64,000 nucleotides of DNA from an uncultured Kiloniellaceae bacterium (GCA_947500035.1 CANMQP010000012.1:434001-498000); one strand, 5' to 3'; positions 17,922 through 26,718 are shown, counted from the stretch's first letter. Program-made: numbers and translations. The notes: generated by a model not told the origin, from the sequence alone.

Positions 17922-18041
17922 ATGTTTGCGGGCAAGTCGCTCACTGAGGCATTGCTCGAGAATCGAGGAACCGATGTCAGGGCGGTGATGCGTGAATTGC
18001 TTGGATTTCAGGCGACCGGCAAGGGTCCGGCGGAGGTCTAA
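17922..18041 (+). CDS. Possible 39-codon ORF
   Basis: The ATG at 17922 is preceded by GGAAGGAGCGG, though about 15 nt away, which is long. The predicted peptide is charged and of no family that I recognise. It lies in the 287-bp gap between the Cache-like gene and tRNA-Ala. It may be chance; conservation in relatives would decide. Confidence 0.2.
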   Translation: MFAGKSLTEALLENRGTDVRAVMRELLGFQATGKGPAEV

Positions 18042-18092
18042 AGGACAGAAACCCAACCCCAATTCCAGGGGGCGTTAAATTTTTCAGGAATT

Positions 18093-18168
<76 letters not shown>

Positions 18169-18444
18169 ACAACAACCGCGACTGCGGTTTCGCTCCCGCG
18201 ACGATGAGGAACGGTACATAGAGATAATGAGAATTCGGGCAAAGGCTGTCAAGGCACCGCTTTTCCTCAGAAAACACGGCAAATACAGGACAGCAGACAA
18301 CGGAATTGGGAGAGCACTGGGCCCCACTTCACAGGACATTTCGCTGCCATTCAGCTAGCGGCTTGCTGAAATAAGCCGTGATGACATAGTGTGGCGGTCG
18401 TTCCTGATCGGCTGAGCAGGAATATCGGCCACCCCGCTAACGAA

Positions 18445-18768
18445 ATGATGAAGAGTCTGATGATTGTTCTGGATCCCGTGCTTGCCGTTATAAGTGTCGC
18501 CCTCAACCTATATTGGTTCGTGGTGATTATCTCCGTGGTCCTCTCCTGGCTGGTCCAATTCAATGTCGTCAACACGAGCAATCAGTTTGTCAGCATGATT
18601 GGCGAGTTTACCTGGCGGGCGACAGAACCGGCCTTGCGTCCGATCCGGCGCTTCGTGCCGAACCTGGGCGGGATCGATATTTCTCCCGTCGTGCTTCTGC
18701 TCGCCATCTTCTTCCTCCAGCAGGTCATCGCCAACATTCGCGTTTCGCTCCGTGTCGGGGCTTTCTGA
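18445..18768 (+). CDS. YggT family membrane protein
   Basis: A 107-residue protein with two hydrophobic blocks (residues about 5-35 and 75-95) separated by the conserved YggT stretch [29 protein letters not shown]. YggT proteins are small inner membrane proteins often linked to cell division, pyrroline reductase or osmotic functions. The ATG at 18445 or 18448 fits the family start; the frame is open upstream to 18391. Next on the same strand is yggU (DUF167), the usual neighbour, but here it is broken. Confidence 0.88.
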   Translation: MMKSLMIVLDPVLAVISVALNLYWFVVIISVVLSWLVQFNVVNTSNQFVSMIGEFTWRATEPALRPIRRFVPNLGGIDISPVVLLLAIFFLQQVIANIRVSLRVGAF

Positions 18769-19352
18769 TCACAGCCCCTTCAAACTCACGGACAAGGGCG
18801 TTTCTGTGGCGGTGCGTCTGTGGCGGTGCGTCTGCAGCCTGCGGCGCACCGGACCGGGATCGACGGAAGTGTCCGGCTCGACGATGGCGCAAGGGTTTTA
18901 AAAGTCCGGGTCTGTGTCTCGCCGGAGAAGGGCAAGGCCAACGCCGCCCTGATCGAATTGCCGGCAAAGACCTGGCACCTGCCGATAGCGAATTGCGTTT
19001 CTCTTGAATCATCGCATCTCAAAATTTGCGTTCAGGATCAGCAATTTGCTGATCGAGGGGTAGCGAATTTTGAATCCGATTAAATGCAAGTTGCTTTAAA
19101 TCGGCGATCGAAGTGCAGTCGGGGCAAAGTGATCGCCGCAAGACGCTGATGATGATCGGCGGTGGCGCAGAACTCTTCGGGTCGTTACAAGAATGGCTCA
19201 ACGAGCTGACACACTCGTGTGGTGGAACAGGCGTCATCGCGCCGAGACTGAAGCCGGCACAAGCCAGCGAGTCGGCGTCGGTCATGAACCTGCCGTTTTC
19301 AGGCATGGCCGGCAGCGTCAGATTGTTAAAAAGCTCGAACGTGACGGCATAG
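18752..19352 (+). pseudogene. yggU: Broken yggU (DUF167) gene
   Basis: Three consecutive frames encode pieces of one DUF167 protein. Frame 2 gives PFKLTDKGVSVAVRL. After a 14-bp tandem duplication (TGTGGCGGTGCGTC twice, about 18804-18831) frame 1 continues LQPAAHRTGIDG and VRVCVSPEKGKANAALIE up to WHLP. After a repeat element of about 113 bp, frame 0 resumes with IEVQSGQSDRRKT and then GSLQEWLNEL. Removing 18985-19097 joins WHLP to KSAIEVQSG in frame, as DUF167 proteins read. The gene therefore carries two independent disruptions. The true 3' end is uncertain; the coordinate given is the stop of the last frame. Confidence 0.85.
18986..19100 (-). repeat. MITE-like repeat, copy A (inserted in yggU)
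   Basis: About 115 bp that aligns along its length with 23075-23187 on the opposite strand, at roughly 70-75% identity by eye. The ends are imperfect inverted repeats (AGCGAATTGCGTTT against AGCAACTTGCATTT). The centre holds a palindrome, GATCAGC-AATT-TGCTGATC in outline. It interrupts the yggU frame. No open frame of its own is seen. Confidence 0.75.
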
Positions 19353-19379
19353 CGGAAACAACAGCGGGGAGACCTTCGA

Positions 19380-20279
19380 ATGGCAGGCGCGGTAACACTT
19401 GATGGGAAAGCCTTTGCGGCCGGCTTGCGCGAGCGGGTCTCGGCAGAGGTCGCCAAACTGAAATCGGAACACGGCCTGACCCCCGGTCTCGCCGTGGTGC
19501 TGGTCGGTGAAGATCCCGCGAGCCAGGTCTACGTCCGCAGCAAAGGAAAACAGACTGTCGAATGCGGTATGAATTCCTTTGAGCACAAGATGGACGCCAG
19601 CGTCAGCCAGGAGGAGCTTCTGGCCAAGGTGGCGGAGCTTAATGCCGACCCGGCCGTCCACGGCATCCTGGTGCAGTTGCCTCTGCCCAAGCATATGGAC
19701 GACCTCGCCGTCATCGATGCGATCGATCCGGCCAAGGATGTCGATGGATTTCATGCGATCAATGCGGGCCGCCTCATGACCGGCGGCAAGGGTGCCGCGG
19801 CGCCGATGGTGCCCTGCACGCCCCTGGGGTGTCTGCTCCTGCTGCGGGATCATATCGGCGATATGTCCGGCCTGACCGCCGTCGTCGTCGGCCGCTCGAA
19901 CATTGTGGGTAAGCCCATGGGACAGCTCCTGCTTCAGGAAAGCTGCACCGTCACCATCGCCCACAGCCGGACCAAAGACCTGCCGTCGGTCTGCCGTGAA
20001 GCGGATATTCTGGTCGCTGCCGTGGGACGGCCCGAAATGGTCAGGGGCGACTGGATCAAACCGGGCGCGACCGTGATCGATGTGGGCATCAACCGTATCG
20101 ACGCGGAAGGCGGCAAGACCCGTCTGGTCGGTGATGTGGCAACAGCCGAGGCCAGGGAGGTTGCGGGCGCCATCACCCCGGTTCCCGGCGGCATCGGCCC
20201 CATGACCATCGCCTGCCTTCTGGCCAACACGGTGACCGCAACCTGCCGTCAGGCCGGCATCGACGCGCCGGATTTCTAA
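19380..20279 (+). CDS. folD: Bifunctional methylenetetrahydrofolate dehydrogenase/cyclohydrolase FolD
   Basis: A 299-residue cytosolic enzyme that oxidises 5,10-methylene-THF with NADP and hydrolyses the product to 10-formyl-THF. The catalytic Lys is in [14 protein letters not shown] (about residue 56), the substrate loop is [11 protein letters not shown], the nucleotide site is [13 protein letters not shown], and the signature [19 protein letters not shown] is near the C-terminus. It begins [15 protein letters not shown]. It lies downstream of yggT and the broken yggU on the same strand and ends in a strong terminator. Confidence 0.96.
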   Translation: MAGAVTLDGKAFAAGLRERVSAEVAKLKSEHGLTPGLAVVLVGEDPASQVYVRSKGKQTVECGMNSFEHKMDASVSQEELLAKVAELNADPAVHGILVQLPLPKHMDDLAVIDAIDPAKDVDGFHAINAGRLMTGGKGAAAPMVPCTPLGCLLLLRDHIGDMSGLTAVVVGRSNIVGKPMGQLLLQESCTVTIAHSRTKDLPSVCREADILVAAVGRPEMVRGDWIKPGATVIDVGINRIDAEGGKTRLVGDVATAEAREVAGAITPVPGGIGPMTIACLLANTVTATCRQAGIDAPDF

Positions 20280-20345
20280 CCTATTGAATGTCCAACGCTT
20301 TAGATCTTTGAAGCGTCGGACGTCTCATCGGATGAAACAAAAAAC

Positions 20346-20395
20346 CGGACCGGTATACCTCGGCGTTTTGAGGACCGGTCCGATGTTTTTTTTTA
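20346..20395. terminator. Bidirectional rho-independent terminator after folD
   Basis: CGGACCGGT (20346-20354) pairs with ACCGGTCCG (20374-20382), with an inner CCTC/GAGG stem, followed by ATGTTTTTTTTT. On the minus strand the same hairpin is followed by GTTTTTTG, so it can also stop the convergent DUF3253 transcript. A weaker hairpin (20290-20321) precedes it. Confidence 0.9.
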
Positions 20396-20722
20396 AGATG
20401 CGCCGTCCTCTGCCTCTCGTGGCAACGCCAGGCGGATCAGGCCCTTGATCGGGGCATGCGGATCCGCGACCTTTCCTTTCCGCAGGATGGTCAAACGCCC
20501 CTGGCGCGCCAGATGCAGCGCCTGCTGCCGGACAGCGGGCAGGTATTTGCGCCAGAGATCAGGTGGATCATTGCGCTTGGCGCGTGCCGCAGCGAAACTC
20601 CGGGCCACCTCGTTGGGATCGAGGTTTTGGGACGCATCACGCTGTTCAAGCAGCTGGAGGATCATCTTGGCGATGGGATCGTCCTGTGGCATCTCAGCCG
20701 TCTTACTGGTGTCTTTTGTCAT
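20393..20722 (-). CDS. DUF3253 family protein
   Basis: A 109-residue protein with an acidic N-terminus and the DUF3253 pattern: LDPNEVARSFAAA, then WRKYLPAVRQQALHLARQGRLTILRKGKVADPHAPIKGLIRLAL. The second half looks like a small winged-helix fold (helix QQALHLARQGR and a beta wing). The molecular function of the family is not established to my knowledge. Its stop codon overlaps the T-tract of the folD terminator. It is divergent from nnrU. Confidence 0.8.
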   Translation of the reverse strand: MTKDTSKTAEMPQDDPIAKMILQLLEQRDASQNLDPNEVARSFAAARAKRNDPPDLWRKYLPAVRQQALHLARQGRLTILRKGKVADPHAPIKGLIRLALPREAEDGAS

Positions 20723-20805
20723 CTCTTATCGGCTTTCAATTTCGTCGCGTGCGTCACTCTAGACACTGGGCCATCTTGTTCCCATATTGCCACCAGTGGT
20801 TCTTG

Positions 20806-20852
20806 CAGAGTTTCGGGGTTTTTCCGTCATCAGGGGAAACCCCGAAACTCTG
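20806..20852. other. Long inverted repeat just upstream of nnrU
   Basis: The 20-nt arms 20806-20825 and 20833-20852 pair over 16 perfect base pairs (starting CAGAGTTTCGGGG) plus two G-T and two G-C pairs, with a 7-nt loop. It ends 10 bp before the nnrU start, inside the divergent gap with DUF3253. It could block or regulate nnrU translation or be a protein-binding site. Confidence 0.7.
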
Positions 20853-20862
20853 AAACAATGCG

Positions 20863-21561
20863 GTGCCTTCAGTGAACGAACTTCTGGCAGCTACAATCCT
20901 CTTTGCTGGCGGGCACTTTCTGCTCTCCAGCGCGTCTTTACGCAAGCCCTTGAGCCGGAAACTCGGCAACAACGGCTTCCAAATACTCTATTCGCTCTGC
21001 GTTCTGGCGGCTTTCGTCTGGATGCTCTTCGCTTACGCCAGCGCGCCCGTTGTAAATCTATGGTTTCCCGCACCGGCCTTGTCCTGGGCCCCTCAGTTGC
21101 TCATGCCGATCGCCTTCTTTGCCATCGTCGCCGGCCTCACAACACCCAGCGCCACGGCGGTGGGCGGCCAAAAGCTGCTGGAGGACACCCCGCAAAGCGC
21201 CGCACGCGGTATCTTCACCATCACCCGCCACCCCTTTCTGTGGGGCACAACACTCTGGGCCTTCAGCCACCTGCTGGCCAACGGGGACGCGGCATCGATC
21301 ATCCTGATGATCGGCATCGCGGTCCTCAGCCTGGGCGGGATGCACCACATTGACCAGCGCCGCGAGGCCGCCGTCGGCGCCGCCTGGGGACCCTACGCCA
21401 TGACCACCAGCCTGGTCCCATTCGCGGCCATCGCGTCCGGCCGCACAAAGCTCGATTGGCGGGGCATCGGATGGTGGCGCCCTCTGGTCGCCCTGGTGAT
21501 CCACGTGGTGGCCATGGCCCTTCACCCGGCCGTGATCGGTGTCAGCCCCTTCCCGGGTTAA
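20863..21561 (+). CDS. NnrU family membrane protein
   Basis: A 232-residue polytopic inner membrane protein. TITRHPFLWGTTLWAFSHLLANGDAAS is the isoprenylcysteine-methyltransferase-like signature of NnrU proteins, and the N-terminus ATILFAGGHFLLSS and the later MHHIDQRREAAVGAAWGPY fit the family. NnrU was named from denitrification gene clusters but its function is not settled. The likely starts are GTG at 20863 or GTG at 20872; a 47-bp inverted repeat lies immediately upstream. Confidence 0.85.
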   Translation: MPSVNELLAATILFAGGHFLLSSASLRKPLSRKLGNNGFQILYSLCVLAAFVWMLFAYASAPVVNLWFPAPALSWAPQLLMPIAFFAIVAGLTTPSATAVGGQKLLEDTPQSAARGIFTITRHPFLWGTTLWAFSHLLANGDAASIILMIGIAVLSLGGMHHIDQRREAAVGAAWGPYAMTTSLVPFAAIASGRTKLDWRGIGWWRPLVALVIHVVAMALHPAVIGVSPFPG

Positions 21562-21576
21562 AGCGGCCCGCGCCGC

Positions 21577-21850
21577 CTAGGTTGGGAACTCATATTCTTT
21601 GACGGTCCTGACGATAAAATTATGTTTTCTGGCAAGGAGTTAAGAGCGGAGCGATGCCATAGCATCGTGACCGATGACACGACGCTGTCCAGAACTCATA
21701 ATCTTATCGCCCGGATGGGTCGTATTTTGCCGGGTTTTAGGGGCGTCGAGCCCTCTCACCGGGCCTACAGGCCCGCTTTCGAGACCTCTCCTGCCTTAAA
21801 CCCGGCAAAATGCGATCAAGACCATCAAAGAATATGAGTCCTCAACCTAG
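21577..21850. mobile_element. Structured MITE-like element with ~30-bp terminal inverted repeats
   Basis: The ends 21576-21607 and 21820-21851 are inverted repeats matching at 29 of 32 positions and contain CATATTCTTTGA near their centres. Both outer ends are CTAG, which may be the duplicated target. Inside are two more inverted pairs, 21612-21632 with 21689-21709 (18/21) and 21724-21741 with 21794-21811 (17/18), each capped by a 6-bp hairpin. The whole can fold as a three-way junction. No transposase frame is present. The right end overlaps the argG stop codon (TAG inside CTAG). A non-autonomous relative of a CTAG-targeting IS, for example in the IS5 family, is a guess. Confidence 0.8.
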
Positions 21851-23058
21851 GCCTGACCCTTTTGGCGATTGAGCAGACGCAGACGCAAGGCATTGAGCTT
21901 GATGAAGCCCTCGGCATCGCGCTGATCGTAGACCGAATCCTCTTCGAAGGTAACGTGCTCCATGCTGTAGAGCGAGTCAGGTGACTTACGGCCGCAGACG
22001 ATCACGTTGCCTTTGTAAAGCTTGAGGCGGACCGTGCCGTTGACCTTTTCCTGGCTCTTGTCGATCAGCGCCTGCAGCATTTCGCGTTCCGGACTGAACC
22101 AGAAACCGTTGTAGAGCAGCTCGGCGTAACGGGGCATGAGCTCGTCTTTCAGATGCGCCGCGCCGCGGTCCAGAGTGATGGATTCCATCGCCCGATGGGC
22201 GGCAATCAGGATCGTTCCGCCCGGCGTTTCGTATATTCCGCGGCTCTTCATACCGACAAAACGGTTCTCGACCAGATCCAGGCGGCCGATGCCGTTCGCA
22301 CCGCCCAGCTCATTCAGACGGGTCAGCAGGTTGGCCGGACTCAGGGCCTTGCCATCGATGGCAACCGGGTCGCCATGCTTGAATTCAACCTCGATGAAGG
22401 TGGGCTCGTCCGGCGCGGCTTCCGGCGAGACACTGCGCGAGAAGACATGTTCGCCCGGCGAGACCCAGGGATCCTCCATCTCCTTACCCTCGGCGGAGAT
22501 GTGCAGCAGATTTGCATCGACCGAGAAGGGCGCTTCGCCGCGCTTGTCTTTCGCAATGGGGATCTGATGGTTTTCCGCGAACTCGATCAGCCGCGTGCGT
22601 GACGTCAGGTCCCATTCGCGCCACGGCGAGATCACATGAATGTCCGGCTGCAGCGCGTAGTAACCCAATTCGAAGCGCACCTGATCGTTGCCCTTGCCGG
22701 TCGCGCCGTGACAGACCGCATCGGCGCCGGTTTCCCGGGCGATTTCGATCTGCCGCTTGGCGATCAGAGGGCGGGCGATCGAGGTGCCAAGAAGATAGAC
22801 ACCTTCGTAGAGCGCGTTGGCGCGAAACATCGGGAAGACGTAATCACGGACGAAGGTCTCGCGCAGATCCTCGATATAGATTTCCTTCACGCCGAGCATC
22901 TCGGCCTTCTTGCGCGCGGGCTCCAGCTCCTCGCCCTGCCCCAGATCGGCGGTAAAGGTGACGACCTCGCAGTTATAGGTCGTTTGCAGCCACTTTAGAA
23001 TTACCGAGGTGTCGAGACCGCCGGAATAGGCGAGCACGACTTTCTTGATGTCGCTCAT
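21847..23058 (-). CDS. argG: Argininosuccinate synthase
   Basis: A 403-residue cytosolic enzyme joining citrulline and aspartate with ATP to make argininosuccinate in arginine synthesis. The P-loop is AYSGGLDTS near residue 11, followed by [23 protein letters not shown] and SPWREWDL, all invariant regions. The ATG at 23058 gives the usual [14 protein letters not shown] start; a GTG three codons earlier is less likely. The stop codon lies within the CTAG end of the structured element that follows. A second copy of the yggU repeat lies just upstream of the start. Confidence 0.97.
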   Translation of the reverse strand: MSDIKKVVLAYSGGLDTSVILKWLQTTYNCEVVTFTADLGQGEELEPARKKAEMLGVKEIYIEDLRETFVRDYVFPMFRANALYEGVYLLGTSIARPLIAKRQIEIARETGADAVCHGATGKGNDQVRFELGYYALQPDIHVISPWREWDLTSRTRLIEFAENHQIPIAKDKRGEAPFSVDANLLHISAEGKEMEDPWVSPGEHVFSRSVSPEAAPDEPTFIEVEFKHGDPVAIDGKALSPANLLTRLNELGGANGIGRLDLVENRFVGMKSRGIYETPGGTILIAAHRAMESITLDRGAAHLKDELMPRYAELLYNGFWFSPEREMLQALIDKSQEKVNGTVRLKLYKGNVIVCGRKSPDSLYSMEHVTFEEDSVYDQRDAEGFIKLNALRLRLLNRQKGQA

Positions 23059-23074
23059 GAGATCCACGCGTCGT

Positions 23075-23187
23075 TCTAGAGCGATTTGCGCTTGAACGGA
23101 CTCAAAGTGCGCTGCCCCTCAATCGGCGAATTGCCGATGCCGGACAGAAACTATGAGATCCCGTAATTCCAGAAACGCAATCCGCTA
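23075..23187 (+). repeat. MITE-like repeat, copy B (upstream of argG)
   Basis: 113 bp homologous to the element inserted in yggU, on the opposite strand. The ends TAGAGCGATTTGCGCTT and the complement of AAACGCAATCCGCTA are imperfect inverted repeats. The centre ATCGGCGAATTGCCGAT is a palindrome. It begins 17 bp upstream of the argG start codon, so it likely forms part of the argG leader or promoter region. Confidence 0.7.
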
Positions 23188-23310
23188 CAATGTATAAGAA
23201 GGTCTGAAACCGCGCGGAGTATAGGCAAAAGCGGACAGGGAGCAAGGCCTGCCCGCCAGTGAAAATGAAGAGCTTTCGGCCCCCCGGTCGGCACCGCCGT
23301 AAACAGCGGT

Positions 23311-24081
23311 TCAATTGGCCCGGCTGATCCCGTTAATCAGACGGCTGTTCCTTACCGCGCTGCGGATCGATTGCTGAAAACTGCCGAAGTTCTGGACCGT
23401 GACGTCGATATTCAGTTCCTGGCGCAGAGAGCGTCCGTCGGCGGTGTTCACGATCACGCCGAGGATCTGATTTTGGGTGATCCGGTGCAGCGCCGCGCTG
23501 AAGCCGTTGCTGTCATTGATCGCCACGCCGCTATCGCCGGCCAAGGCCCCGAGATCCACATTGGCGGGGGCGACATTCTGAAGAGACACATCCGTTTCGC
23601 GGCCGAAATTAAAGGTTACGCCACCGCCCGGCGGACTTGCCGTGGAGGAGACCATCTCGGAGACCAGTCCGGAGGGACTCACCTGCGCGACGGACTCAAG
23701 GACAAGAGCACCGTCGACAAAGGTTCGGATGTTTGCCCCGATCGCCATTTCAAGACCGCCGACATTGAACGTGCCGCGCAGATCCGCGAGTTCAGCTAGA
23801 TCAACCGTCTCAAGCCCGTGGAAGTCGTCCTGCAAAGTCTGGCCACCGCCGAAATTCGCGGCTTTGAGCGAGGCGCGTCCCGCAGCATCCGCTGCGACCT
23901 GCGGTGCGGGCAGGGCCAGCGCCACGAGAAAACCCGCAAGCGCCAAGCCACTGCCCCAGGCCATCAGCCCCCGTCGGAACACTTTCCGGCTTAGCAGGCC
24001 GTCACTGGACGAGCCGCGAACCCCGCAGCGAACGGGCATCGGGACGGCGAACAGCCGGGAGGGAGATATCATTTTGGTCAC
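23311..24081 (-). CDS. Secreted protein of unknown family, coupled to the C39 peptidase gene
   Basis: A 256-residue protein with a long N-region and one hydrophobic segment (GLALAGFLVALALPAPQVAA, about residues 44-63) that serves as signal or anchor. After it comes VDLAELADLRGTFNVGGLEMAIGANIRTFVDG, then a Ser/Asn/Gln-rich region without Cys. The GTG at 24081 was chosen because GGAGG ends 7 nt before it, inside the end of the peptidase gene, so translation is probably coupled. I do not recognise a family. The DLAELADLRG motif recalls bacteriocin-type leaders and recurs in the small secreted protein at 25007-25432. Confidence 0.7.
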   Translation of the reverse strand: MTKMISPSRLFAVPMPVRCGVRGSSSDGLLSRKVFRRGLMAWGSGLALAGFLVALALPAPQVAADAAGRASLKAANFGGGQTLQDDFHGLETVDLAELADLRGTFNVGGLEMAIGANIRTFVDGALVLESVAQVSPSGLVSEMVSSTASPPGGGVTFNFGRETDVSLQNVAPANVDLGALAGDSGVAINDSNGFSAALHRITQNQILGVIVNTADGRSLRQELNIDVTVQNFGSFQQSIRSAVRNSRLINGISRAN

Positions 24082-24085
24082 GGCG

Positions 24086-24910
24086 TCACCTCCCCAACTC
24101 GTTTCGGCCGGGAAGATGCAGGGTGAAGGAGCTGATACCGGCGCGGTCCAGGCCTTCGCCAATCGGTGACTTTGGCCGGACCCGCCAATCGACGGCCTTG
24201 TTGAAGTGCGCCCGGGCCGTCTCGATCTCATTGCGCGCGGCCAGGACGATGCCTCCGCCCCAGACCTTTTCGAAGTTGTCGCGGTCCCAGACCGTGGTTC
24301 CCAGGGCAGGATCCGCAACCACGACCCGGTCTGCTTCGATCCCCTTGACCACGACAAAGTGCCGGTAACCGCGGGTATTGATCAGCACGATTCCGGGAAC
24401 CCCGATCCGCGCGAGCTTTTCCAGCGACATCCTGAAGCCGTCGGACTTGAGACCGCGGTTATCGAGGAAGCGTTTCATATCCAGCATGGAGAAGCCGTCG
24501 GTTTGAATCTTGGCCTGATCCCCGGTCAGAAACATCTCCTCAAAGACCTCGGCCTCGCTGACCGGTGCATTGTAGTGATGGGAGAGAAGGGTCGCGACCG
24601 CCGCCGAGCCACAGCTGAAGTCATACTGTTGACGGATCACGCGCTTCCAGCGCGCCTCCTTGAGGCTGGTGAGTTTGAGCGAGAAAGCACCGCCGGCACC
24701 CCACACCCGGGTCTCACCTGCGAGCAGGTTTCCGGGCAACGCGGTAGCGGCCAGAAGGCAAAGCGCGAGCGGCAGGAGCGCAAATCTCCAGGCGCCGCCT
24801 TTCCTGGCCTGCTGACGTGCGAGGCCGGCACCCTTCAAGCCATGATCAGGACAGGTTCTGTTGGGCCGAGTCCGAACGGACCGAATCCTGTCGGATCGAA
24901 TCCTCTGCAT
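24086..24910 (-). CDS. C39 family peptidase, FapD-like
   Basis: A 274-residue exported cysteine peptidase. After a basic N-terminus and a hydrophobic segment (FALLPLALCLLAATALPGNLLA) comes the C39 core: oxyanion Gln and catalytic Cys in RQQYDFSCGSAAVATLL, catalytic His in RGYRHFVVVKG and Asp in VVADPALGT. There is no ABC exporter domain, so it resembles the stand-alone peptidase FapD of the Pseudomonas functional amyloid operon rather than bacteriocin exporters. Its first codons are degenerate repeats (RIRSDRIRSVR), so the true start may be later. Neighbours are secreted proteins, the likely substrates. Confidence 0.82.
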   Translation of the reverse strand: MQRIRSDRIRSVRTRPNRTCPDHGLKGAGLARQQARKGGAWRFALLPLALCLLAATALPGNLLAGETRVWGAGGAFSLKLTSLKEARWKRVIRQQYDFSCGSAAVATLLSHHYNAPVSEAEVFEEMFLTGDQAKIQTDGFSMLDMKRFLDNRGLKSDGFRMSLEKLARIGVPGIVLINTRGYRHFVVVKGIEADRVVVADPALGTTVWDRDNFEKVWGGGIVLAARNEIETARAHFNKAVDWRVRPKSPIGEGLDRAGISSFTLHLPGRNELGR

Positions 24911-25006
24911 GATCGAAATCCCTTAAAAGAATAGGCCTACACCCCTGCGTAGAGGCTCAACAGATGCCGCCTTCAATCGCCACCAGGCCGTTAATCCAAG
25001 AGCCCA

Positions 25007-25432
25007 TTAATCCAAGAGATTAAAAGTCACACCGATGGCGGCTTCGACCGCGTTGTTGTTCCCGGTCACGACATTCACCAGGCCCACACCGCCGAAGTTA
25101 TCGAAGGCGTTGTCGCCGAAACTGACTCCACCTGTGGCGAAAGTATCGGCCGTGATGGCGCCGCCCACGACGCTGGCGTTGAGATCCTGATCCGTCGCGA
25201 CGGTGATCGATGTACCGCCTTCCCGGCCACGCAATTCGCCCATCTGCGCGGCGTCGACAACCCCGACATCTCCAAAGGCGTTGGTTTCCGGAGACGACAC
25301 ATCCATGGAAGACATGCCGCTGGACTTGAAGGGGTCCAAGCCCTGGCCATTTGCAAGAACATCACCTGCGTGGCTCTCGCTGCCGGCAATTAATGCGCCG
25401 ACTGTCAGTAATAAAATAAGTTTCCGTCTCAT
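25007..25432 (-). CDS. Small secreted protein of unknown family
   Basis: A 141-residue protein with a signal peptide (MRRKLILLLTVGALIAGSESHA). The mature part is acidic and rich in Gly, Asn and Val and lacks Cys. It contains VVDAAQMGELRGREGGTS, similar to the DLAELADLRG motif of the protein at 23311-24081, followed by a beta-rich stretch ending VVTGNNNAVEAAIGVTFNLLD. GGGAG lies 8 nt before the ATG at 25432. It sits between the C39 peptidase and the glycine-rich proteins on the same strand. Possible roles are minor fibre subunit, nucleator or chaperone; none is proven. Confidence 0.7.
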   Translation of the reverse strand: MRRKLILLLTVGALIAGSESHAGDVLANGQGLDPFKSSGMSSMDVSSPETNAFGDVGVVDAAQMGELRGREGGTSITVATDQDLNASVVGGAITADTFATGGVSFGDNAFDNFGGVGLVNVVTGNNNAVEAAIGVTFNLLD

Positions 25433-25568
25433 GACACAGCTCCCGGTATCCACAGCTCACCCCTCACCTTGATCGCTTCGGAGGGTGATTCCGCGTCTTT
25501 GACAGAGAAAAAATGTGAGGGGGATGGCGGAGCGTGCCCCGCCATCCCGGTCTCATATGCGCGTCTCG

Positions 25569-26693
25569 TCAGTTCCCGATGCTGACCCCGGAGTGCGCCG
25601 CAACCGACACACCGCCCAAAGTCGCATTGTAGAAACCGGACGACACATTGATGTTGGCGATGCCGCCGAAGGTTCCGGCACCAACATCGATCGTGACCGG
25701 TCCGGTGGTCAGCATGCCGCCCTGGCCCGCGCCACCGTTACCGCCGTTACCACCGGCACCACCGGCGCCACCCATGGCCGTCGCGACATCCGAAGTGGCA
25801 TCGCCACCGTTGCCGCCCGTACCACCGGCACCGCCTGCGCCGCCGGCACCGCCGGTTCCGGATGCATCGGCAGAGGTCGCGCTTCCACCGGCACCACCGT
25901 TACCGCCTGTACCGCCGGTCCCACCAGTCCCGCCAGCACCGCCGGTTGCGTTCGCACCGCCGTCTGCCGCAGGTCCGCCGTTGGCAATGTTGGTTCCGGC
26001 ATCGGCGTTGCCGCCTGTACCGCCCTGACCGCCATTGCCTTCGCCGTTGCCATTGGCATTGGCGTTGCCGCCGTTTGCGCTGTTGTTACCCGAGTCGGTA
26101 TCGCCGGAGCTCCCGGAAGCGCTGGCGGTTGCATCACCGCCGTGACCGCCACGTGCGGCATCGCCACCGTTACCGCCATCGGCACCGGATTCAGCGTCAG
26201 CGTTGGATTCGGCATAGCCGTAAGCGCCATCGCCACCGTCACCGCCGCGTGCCCCACGACCTGCGTTCCCGCCATCGGCCTCGGAATAGGCTTCGGCATA
26301 GTCGCCGTTACCACCGGCGGCGCCGTTACCGCCGTTGCCGCCATTGCCACCCATCACACGGATGGCAGAACCGGTCACGGTGGCGGTCATGTCCTGAAAG
26401 GAAATGACATCGAGGTCGGAGTTAAAGGACTCCGAATAGGCCGTCGCCGTTCCACCGGCACCACCGGCGCCACCGGCACCGGCCGCCCCAGCCGCAGCAC
26501 CCGGACCCGCATTGTTGGCATTGGCGTTGCCACCATCACCGCCGGCACCGCCGTTAGCGTTGGCGTCTGCGTTTGCAATCGCCGAAGCTTCGTTGTCGTT
26601 GCCGAATTTGTTTTTCGGGTTTGCGGAAGCACCCGTTGCAAATGCCAGAACGAGAGCGATGGCCGACGTTCCCGCCAAAAGACTCTTTAACAT
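25569..26693 (-). CDS. Secreted glycine/asparagine-rich repeat protein A
   Basis: A 374-residue protein with a signal peptide (MLKSLLAGTSAIALVLAFATGASA) and the mature start NPKNKFGNDNEAS. Most of it is irregular GGx repeats (GGNGGNGG, GGAGGTGG, NANANG). Two ordinary islands break them: SESFNSDLDVISFQDMTATV near residue 90 and a C-terminal FGGIANINVSSGFYNATLGG. Such GGx runs can form polyglycine-II helices or PGRS-like surface structures. GGAGG lies 8 nt before the ATG at 26693. It is a paralogue of the next gene upstream. No Cys is present. Confidence 0.8.
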   Translation of the reverse strand: MLKSLLAGTSAIALVLAFATGASANPKNKFGNDNEASAIANADANANGGAGGDGGNANANNAGPGAAAGAAGAGGAGGAGGTATAYSESFNSDLDVISFQDMTATVTGSAIRVMGGNGGNGGNGAAGGNGDYAEAYSEADGGNAGRGARGGDGGDGAYGYAESNADAESGADGGNGGDAARGGHGGDATASASGSSGDTDSGNNSANGGNANANGNGEGNGGQGGTGGNADAGTNIANGGPAADGGANATGGAGGTGGTGGTGGNGGAGGSATSADASGTGGAGGAGGAGGTGGNGGDATSDVATAMGGAGGAGGNGGNGGAGQGGMLTTGPVTIDVGAGTFGGIANINVSSGFYNATLGGVSVAAHSGVSIGN

Positions 26694-26718
26694 AGTTCTT
26701 TCCTCCATCTCTCTTCGT

